A program made the translations under genes and the position numbers. The notes beneath the pieces are model-generated. The model saw only the letters and a list, made by a program, of their open reading frames with translations. It did not search any database and was not told the DNA's origin. This document shows, piece by piece, positions 59,268 through 64,000 of a DNA stretch of 64,000 nt (position 1 is the first letter of the stretch; every line of letters starts with the position of its first letter). The DNA comes from Methylobacterium sp. C25 (GTDB lineage: Bacteria > Pseudomonadota > Alphaproteobacteria > Rhizobiales > Beijerinckiaceae), in NCBI RefSeq assembly GCF_021352225.1, contig NZ_JAAUVI010000002.1, forward strand, positions 62,001 to 126,000. The letters run 5' to 3'.

Positions 59268-61076
59268 TCAGTCCGGCAGGCCGAACACGATCACCGCGCC
59301 TCCCTGGCGGAAGCCCCAGATCTGGCTGCCGCCGGCGGCGACGGCCACGAATTGCTTCCCGTCCAAGGCGAACGAGATCGGCGGCGCGTTCACGCCGGCT
59401 CCACAATTGAAGCGCCACAGCTTCTCACCGCTCTTCGCATCGTAGGCTGCGAAATCGCCGTTGCCCTCGCCGTTGAAGACGAGGCCGCCCTTGGTGGCGA
59501 GCACGCCGCCGACGAGCGGGTCCGGCGTCTTCTGCTGCCAGAGGATCTTGCCGTTCGCCTTCAGGTCGATGGCGGAGAGCAGGCCGTACTGGCCCGAGGC
59601 TGCCGGCTCGATGTTGAAATAGTGGACCGGCGGTTTGCCATCGACAGGCGGGAGCACCTGCGCCCGATAGGTCGAGGGCCAGTGCATGGCGGCGAGATAG
59701 ACGACACCCTTCTCGGCATCGACGGAGGTCGGCGACCAGTTCACGCCACCGCCTACTCCGGGCGCGATCACGGTGCCTTCCAGGCTCGGCTGCTGGAAGA
59801 GGTTGGTCTGCGGCACGAAGGGCTCGGACTTGAAGAGCAGCTTGCCCGTTGCCCGATCGTGGACGAAGTACCAGCCGATCTTGCTGGCCTGCCCGACGAC
59901 GGGCGTCGACTTGCCACCGATGTCGAGGTCGAACAGGGCGGGAGGGCTGGCGACGTCATAGCCCCAGAGGTCATGCGGCACCTGCTGGTAGTGCCAGACG
60001 ATCTTGCCGGTCTTCGCATCCAGCGCGACGAGGGAAGAGGTGTAGAGGTTGTCGCCCGGCCGGCTCTCGCCGGCCGCTTGCGGCGACGGGTTGCCAATCC
60101 CGAAGAACAGCAAGCCAGTCTGCGAGTCGAGGGCTGGCGCGTGCCAGATCGAGCCGCCGCCGTAGCGCCAGGCATCCTTGTGCTCGGAGACGGCGGCCTT
60201 CTCGGCGGCGACGTCCCTGTGCATCGGGGTGCCGTAAGCGGTCGTCTCGACGAAGCTGCCTTCCCAGTCCTGCCGGGTCGTATCGAATTGCCAGGCGAGT
60301 TTGCCTGTCTGCGCGTCGAAGGCGGCAAGGAAACCGGGGCGACCGTAGCGTCCGGCGACGCCGATGACCGCGCCGAGCGGCGCTCCGGGCCTGTCGCTGT
60401 CGAGGTGCAGGCCGTAGCCGACACCGGTGATGCCGACGATCACCTTGCCGTCGAAGACCAGCGGCGCGGAGTTCGCACCGAGGCCAGTGGCGCCCGAGAC
60501 CTTGCCCTTGAGGGCCGGGTCGGAGCCGGTCAGCGTGCTGCGGTCCTCGCTCGGGCCATCAGGCTCGGAGGCATCGGCGAGCGGGATGTCCCACGCCACC
60601 TTGCCGGTCGCCTGGTCCAGGGCAACGAGGCGCGCATCGACGGTGGCGACGAAGACTTTGCCGTAACCGAGTGCTGCGCCGCGATTGGCCGGTCCGCAGC
60701 AGAGCTTCTTCGTCCGAGGCTTGTGCTCGTAGCGCCAGATCTCCCGGCCGGTCCGGGCATCGACCGCCATGACGTGCGAGAACGGGGCGGTGACGTACAT
60801 TACCCCATCGGCGACGAGGGGTGTGGTCTGGAAGGTCGCCGCAGTGCCGGTCTGGTAGATCCACTTCGGAACCAGCGTCTTCACGTTGTCCGTGCTGATC
60901 TGGTCGAGGGGCGAGAACCGGCGATCGGCGTAATCGCGGCCCGGCAGCAGCCAGTCCGACGAGTCCTTGTCGGCGCCGATGAGCCGCGCGTCGTCGACGG
61001 GCGCAGCGACGGCGGGCAAGGTCAGAAGCAGGATGGCAGCGAACAGACTCGCGAGCCGGTCGGCGAGGCGTGGCAC
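59268..61076 (-). CDS. PQQ-dependent dehydrogenase (type I quinoprotein)
   Basis: 602 aa with a signal peptide (LASLFAAILLLTLPAVAA). Beta-propeller W-motifs throughout, KKLCCGP vicinal Cys pair near residue 130, and RPGDNLYTSSLVALDAKTG. Where methanol-dehydrogenase relatives have W-D-Y-A or W-D-Y-D, this protein reads HDLWGYDVA, so one acidic residue of that pair is Gly. No cytochrome domain. A periplasmic alcohol or sugar oxidation role is likely; the substrate is unknown. Confidence 0.85.
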   Translation of the reverse strand: MPRLADRLASLFAAILLLTLPAVAAPVDDARLIGADKDSSDWLLPGRDYADRRFSPLDQISTDNVKTLVPKWIYQTGTAATFQTTPLVADGVMYVTAPFSHVMAVDARTGREIWRYEHKPRTKKLCCGPANRGAALGYGKVFVATVDARLVALDQATGKVAWDIPLADASEPDGPSEDRSTLTGSDPALKGKVSGATGLGANSAPLVFDGKVIVGITGVGYGLHLDSDRPGAPLGAVIGVAGRYGRPGFLAAFDAQTGKLAWQFDTTRQDWEGSFVETTAYGTPMHRDVAAEKAAVSEHKDAWRYGGGSIWHAPALDSQTGLLFFGIGNPSPQAAGESRPGDNLYTSSLVALDAKTGKIVWHYQQVPHDLWGYDVASPPALFDLDIGGKSTPVVGQASKIGWYFVHDRATGKLLFKSEPFVPQTNLFQQPSLEGTVIAPGVGGGVNWSPTSVDAEKGVVYLAAMHWPSTYRAQVLPPVDGKPPVHYFNIEPAASGQYGLLSAIDLKANGKILWQQKTPDPLVGGVLATKGGLVFNGEGNGDFAAYDAKSGEKLWRFNCGAGVNAPPISFALDGKQFVAVAAGGSQIWGFRQGGAVIVFGLPD

Positions 61077-61226
61077 GAAGGCGCTCTCCCTGTTGCGGCT
61101 TGGAGCGCCTGCCCGATCCGGACCAGAGCGCGCCGCTCGGGCGCGATCATCGGCGGTGACCGCCGTGCGTCAATTCTATCTTTGGTCCACCACGGCCCGC
61201 GACGGGCCGATCGGTGGTGGTACGGC

Positions 61227-61502
61227 TCAGCGGCGGCGGAACTGCTGGCCGCGCTGCGGCGGACGTGGGCCCGAGGCGCGCTCGTCCTTGTGGCGGAACA
61301 CGAGGCGGCCCTTCTCGAGGTCGTAGGGCGACATCTCGACGGTCACGCGGTCGCCCGCCAGGGTCTTGATGCGGTTCTTCTTCATCTTGCCCGCCGTGTA
61401 GGCCACGATCTCGTGTCCCTGGTCGAGCTGCACGCGGTAGCGCGCGTCCGGAAGGATCTCGATCACGAGACCGTCGAACTGCATCAATTCTTCTTTCGCC
61501 AT
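61227..61502 (-). CDS. infA: Translation initiation factor IF-1
   Basis: 91 aa. [70 protein letters not shown] is the full IF-1 OB fold, with a basic Arg/Gln tail common in Hyphomicrobiales. The 150-bp gap to the dehydrogenase and the 215-bp gap to the next gene show no gene. Confidence 0.95.
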   Translation of the reverse strand: MAKEELMQFDGLVIEILPDARYRVQLDQGHEIVAYTAGKMKKNRIKTLAGDRVTVEMSPYDLEKGRLVFRHKDERASGPRPPQRGQQFRRR

Positions 61503-61717
61503 TCAACCTGTCTCCGGCCGGATCGCCGTCACGGGCGCATCGGCTGCATCGAAACCATCACTGCAATCTAGAACACTCGACCGTGCGGGTCCGATCCGCG
61601 GAGGCGCAGCCAGGACGAGCGAAAGCGTGATCTAGTCTTCGCGCCCTTCGCGCGCAACCTATCCACACCCTGAGGCGGCGACTTATCGACCGCCAAGGGC
61701 CGGATTATGCCGCGAGA

Positions 61718-62854
61718 TCAGCGCGGAAGCTCGTTCCCCGCGTAGTCGATCCGGCCATCCGGCGTCTTGCGCCAGACGACGAGACCGTAGGGCGGATTTT
61801 TCAGGTCACCCCTGGCATCGAAAGCCACGTCGCCGAGGAGCGTGCGCAGCGGACGCCCGGAATGGAGGAATTCGGCGACGCGACGCGCATCGGCGGATTT
61901 CGTCGCCTCGATCGCGCCTTTCAACACTTCGACCGCCGCGTAGGAGCGCGCCGCGAAGGCCTCCGCCTCGGGTGGGCGTGATGCGGCTGGTTTGCGATCC
62001 TTGCCGTCGGGCAATTTGCGGGGCTCGGGGGCCAGCGTCATCACCGTCCCGTCGGCGCCGGGGCCGGCAATCTGCGCGAAATCCTTTTCGAGAATGCCGT
62101 CGCTGCCGATGAAAGTGCCGGCGAAGCCGCCGTCGCGCATTGCGCGCACCAGCAATGCGGCCTCGGCGGAACCTCCCCCGAAATAGACAGCGTCGACCTT
62201 GGCGGCCTTCATCCGCGCGACGAGGCCGGAAAAATCCTTGTCGCCCCGGCTGATGCCTTCGAACAGTGCTTCGCGCCCGCCGCGCTCCTTCAGCGCCCGC
62301 GTGGCCTCGTCGGCGAGCCCGCGGCCGAAGGCGGTCTTGTCGTTTATCAGGGCGACGGGCTTCCCGGCGAAGTGCTCCGCCAGCCAGGAACCGGCGAGCG
62401 CACCCTGCTGCGCATCGCTGCCGCAAAGGCGAAACACGTTCCACGCGCCGCGCGATGTCAGAGAGGTCCAGGCCGCGGCGGGCGTGATGGCAACGATCCC
62501 TGCATCCTCGTAGACGCCGAGGGCGGCCGCACTGGCGCCGGAATTCAGATGGCCGACGACGAGCGTTACGCCATCCGTTGCAAAGCTCTTGGCGACGATG
62601 GCGGCCTGTTTCGGATCGCCGGCATCGTCACGCACGACGAGCTGCAGCTTCTGTCCGTTGACGCCGCCGCCGCGGTTGATGTCGGCAACCGCCTGCTCGG
62701 CCCCGGCCTGCATGCCCTGGCCGAAGCCGGCATCCGGCCCCGTGAGCGGCGCGGCAAGGCCGATCCGAATCGGCGCCGGCGCAGCCGAGGCTGCGGCGGG
62801 CCAAGCCAGCAGAGCCGCCGCTGCAAGTGCGCGAAGCCGCCTGATCGCTGTCAT
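61718..62854 (-). CDS. Branched-chain amino acid/amide-type ABC substrate-binding protein (Liv-like)
   Basis: 378 aa from ATG 62854 with a signal peptide (ALAAAALLAWPAAASA). IRIGLAAPLTGPDAGFGQGMQAGAEQAVADINRGGGVNGQKLQLVVRDDAGDPKQA is the Peripla_BP_6 signature. No permease or ATPase genes are next to it, so it is an orphan receptor; ligand unknown. Confidence 0.88.
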   Translation of the reverse strand: MTAIRRLRALAAAALLAWPAAASAAPAPIRIGLAAPLTGPDAGFGQGMQAGAEQAVADINRGGGVNGQKLQLVVRDDAGDPKQAAIVAKSFATDGVTLVVGHLNSGASAAALGVYEDAGIVAITPAAAWTSLTSRGAWNVFRLCGSDAQQGALAGSWLAEHFAGKPVALINDKTAFGRGLADEATRALKERGGREALFEGISRGDKDFSGLVARMKAAKVDAVYFGGGSAEAALLVRAMRDGGFAGTFIGSDGILEKDFAQIAGPGADGTVMTLAPEPRKLPDGKDRKPAASRPPEAEAFAARSYAAVEVLKGAIEATKSADARRVAEFLHSGRPLRTLLGDVAFDARGDLKNPPYGLVVWRKTPDGRIDYAGNELPR

Positions 62855-63030
62855 GTCTGCCGCATCGCAGATCGCCGGATCCCCTGGCCGTTGGGTCAAC
62901 GTGATAGCGCCGGGCGGCACGGCCCGGAAGCCAGCTTCGATTCCGCATTGCGAAATACAGCGCGGCGACTACCTCATTGACGAGACGCCTTCTCTCGCTG
63001 ACCGGGGCAGCGCCCCTGGAGCTCAACACG

Positions 63031-63354
63031 ATGCTTGCCACTGACCAGACCATCCTGCGCGAGGCCGAGGCCTGGCGCCGCGAGGGACGCGGCGTCGCAT
63101 TGGCGACGGTGATCGAGACATGGGGCTCGGCGCCCCGGCCGGTCGGCAGCCATCTCGTGATCGAGCGCGACGGCAACTTCCTCGGTTCCGTTTCGGGGGG
63201 CTGCGTCGAGGGTGACGTGATCGCTGAGAGCCTCGACATCATCGAGAATGGAGGCTCCCGCGTGCTGGAATTCGGCGTTGCGGACGAGACGGCTTGGCGG
63301 GCCGGCCTGTCCTGCGGCGGACGTATCCGCGTCTTTGTCGAGCGGATCGACTGA
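63031..63354 (+). CDS. XdhC/CoxI-like protein, N-terminal half
   Basis: 107 aa from ATG 63031. GVALATVIETWGSAPRPVGSHLVIERDGNFLGSVSGGCVEGDVI is the XdhC N-terminal domain. The usual C-terminal Rossmann domain is on the next gene, 10 nt downstream. Assists insertion of modified molybdenum cofactor into xanthine dehydrogenase-type enzymes. Confidence 0.85.
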   Translation: MLATDQTILREAEAWRREGRGVALATVIETWGSAPRPVGSHLVIERDGNFLGSVSGGCVEGDVIAESLDIIENGGSRVLEFGVADETAWRAGLSCGGRIRVFVERID

Positions 63355-63364
63355 GGCCGGCGCC

Positions 63365-64000
63365 ATGAAGCTCGATCATCTCGCCGCCCTGAACGCCGAG
63401 CGCGACGCGCGCCGCCCGGCTATTCTCGTCACCGACACCGCAAACGGGACGCAGCGCCTGGTGCGTGAGATCGACATTGACGGCGACCCGCTCGCCGAGA
63501 CGCTGCGGGAGCGTCTGCTGAGCGGCAAGAGTGGGATCGTCGAGGTAGAGGGGCGTTCGCTCTTCCTGACCGTGCAGGTGCCGCCGGTGCGGCTGCTGGT
63601 GGTTGGCGCAGTCCACATTTCGCAGGCCCTCTGCCCGATGGCCGCCGCGTTGGAACTCGACGTCACCGTGATCGATCCGCGCACGGCCTTCGCGACGCCG
63701 GAGCGGTTTCCCGACGTCGCCCTTCTGGCGGAATGGCCGGACGATGCCTTTGGCCGCCTCGCGCCGCTCGACCGTTACACGGCGCTCGCCGCGCTGACCC
63801 ACGATCCGAAGATCGACGATCCCGCGTTGCTCGCGGCGCTGAAGGCGGAGTGCTTCTACGTCGGTGCCTTGGGCTCACGGAAATCGCATGCACGCCGGCT
63901 CGATCGCCTGCACGAGGCCGGGCTCGGCCCCGAGGCCACGGCTCGCATCCATGGGCCGATTGGCCTGGACATCGGCGCCATCACGCCGGCCGAGATCGCA
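63365..64000 (+). CDS. XdhC-like Rossmann half (partial, runs off right edge)
   Basis: 212 codons from ATG 63365 to the edge. RLLVVGAVHISQALCPMAAALELDVTVIDPR is the XdhC_C Rossmann motif, with TALAALTHDPKIDDPALLAALKAECFYVGALGSRKSHARRLDRL following. The C-terminus is missing. Probably pairs with the 107-aa gene to rebuild a split XdhC. Confidence 0.85.
   Translation, partial: MKLDHLAALNAERDARRPAILVTDTANGTQRLVREIDIDGDPLAETLRERLLSGKSGIVEVEGRSLFLTVQVPPVRLLVVGAVHISQALCPMAAALELDVTVIDPRTAFATPERFPDVALLAEWPDDAFGRLAPLDRYTALAALTHDPKIDDPALLAALKAECFYVGALGSRKSHARRLDRLHEAGLGPEATARIHGPIGLDIGAITPAEIA

Noticed and set aside
59352-61571. 739-codon plus-strand frame
   Set aside because: Antisense to the PQQ dehydrogenase and infA; no recognisable domain.

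Overview
The window looks like the chromosome of a GC-rich alphaproteobacterium of the order Hyphomicrobiales (Methylobacterium/Bosea-like). The evidence is a mesaconyl-CoA hydratase of the ethylmalonyl-CoA pathway, a PQQ dehydrogenase, and alphaproteobacterial RecO, ParC and IF-1. Family and genus cannot be fixed from the sequence alone.

About 1-44,470 is most of a temperate siphophage-like prophage inserted at the 3' end of a tRNA-Ala(CGC) gene (44,473-44,548). Its left end, with the second att site and presumably lysis genes, lies outside the window. Structural genes read right to left on the minus strand in HK97 order: HNH and terminase (18.6-21.5 kb), portal, ClpP-like protease, capsid, connectors, tail terminator, tail tube, tail chaperones with a -1 frameshift site, tape measure with an embedded lytic transglycosylase domain, distal tail proteins, NlpC/P60 and a J-like tip protein running off the edge. 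Extra genes sit in this cluster: a signal-peptide protein coupled to a signal-peptide collagen-like protein (minus), and three plus-strand genes, one of which looks like a miniature YadA-type outer-membrane protein.

21.6-25.5 kb is an AT-richer cargo zone. It holds two halves of an initiator-tRNA-like gene separated by about 296 nt with a small membrane-protein ORF, a McrA-like HNH nuclease, a transposase relic, and a two-gene XRE-ImmA/IrrE metallopeptidase module preceded by a 48-bp hierarchical palindrome.

25.6-34.3 kb (minus) is the early/regulatory arm: a NusG paralogue, GcrA-like, GapR-like and MucR-like cell-cycle/nucleoid regulators, a beta-class DNA methyltransferase, a DUF1376 replication protein, a RusA-like protein and several tiny membrane proteins. 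A divergent immunity region at about 34.3 kb separates it from a plus-strand operon: S24 (CI-like) repressor, two ParB-like proteins, many small ATGA-coupled genes, a second GcrA-like protein, a second small HNH nuclease and excisionase. The integrase faces the excisionase.

44.6-64 kb is host chromosome: YggT, mcd, a TauE/SafE permease, a GAF-PAS-GGDEF-EAL protein, an L,D-transpeptidase, an RND efflux adaptor/pump pair, recO, parC, a PQQ dehydrogenase, infA, a Liv-type binding protein and split XdhC-like genes, the last running off the right edge.
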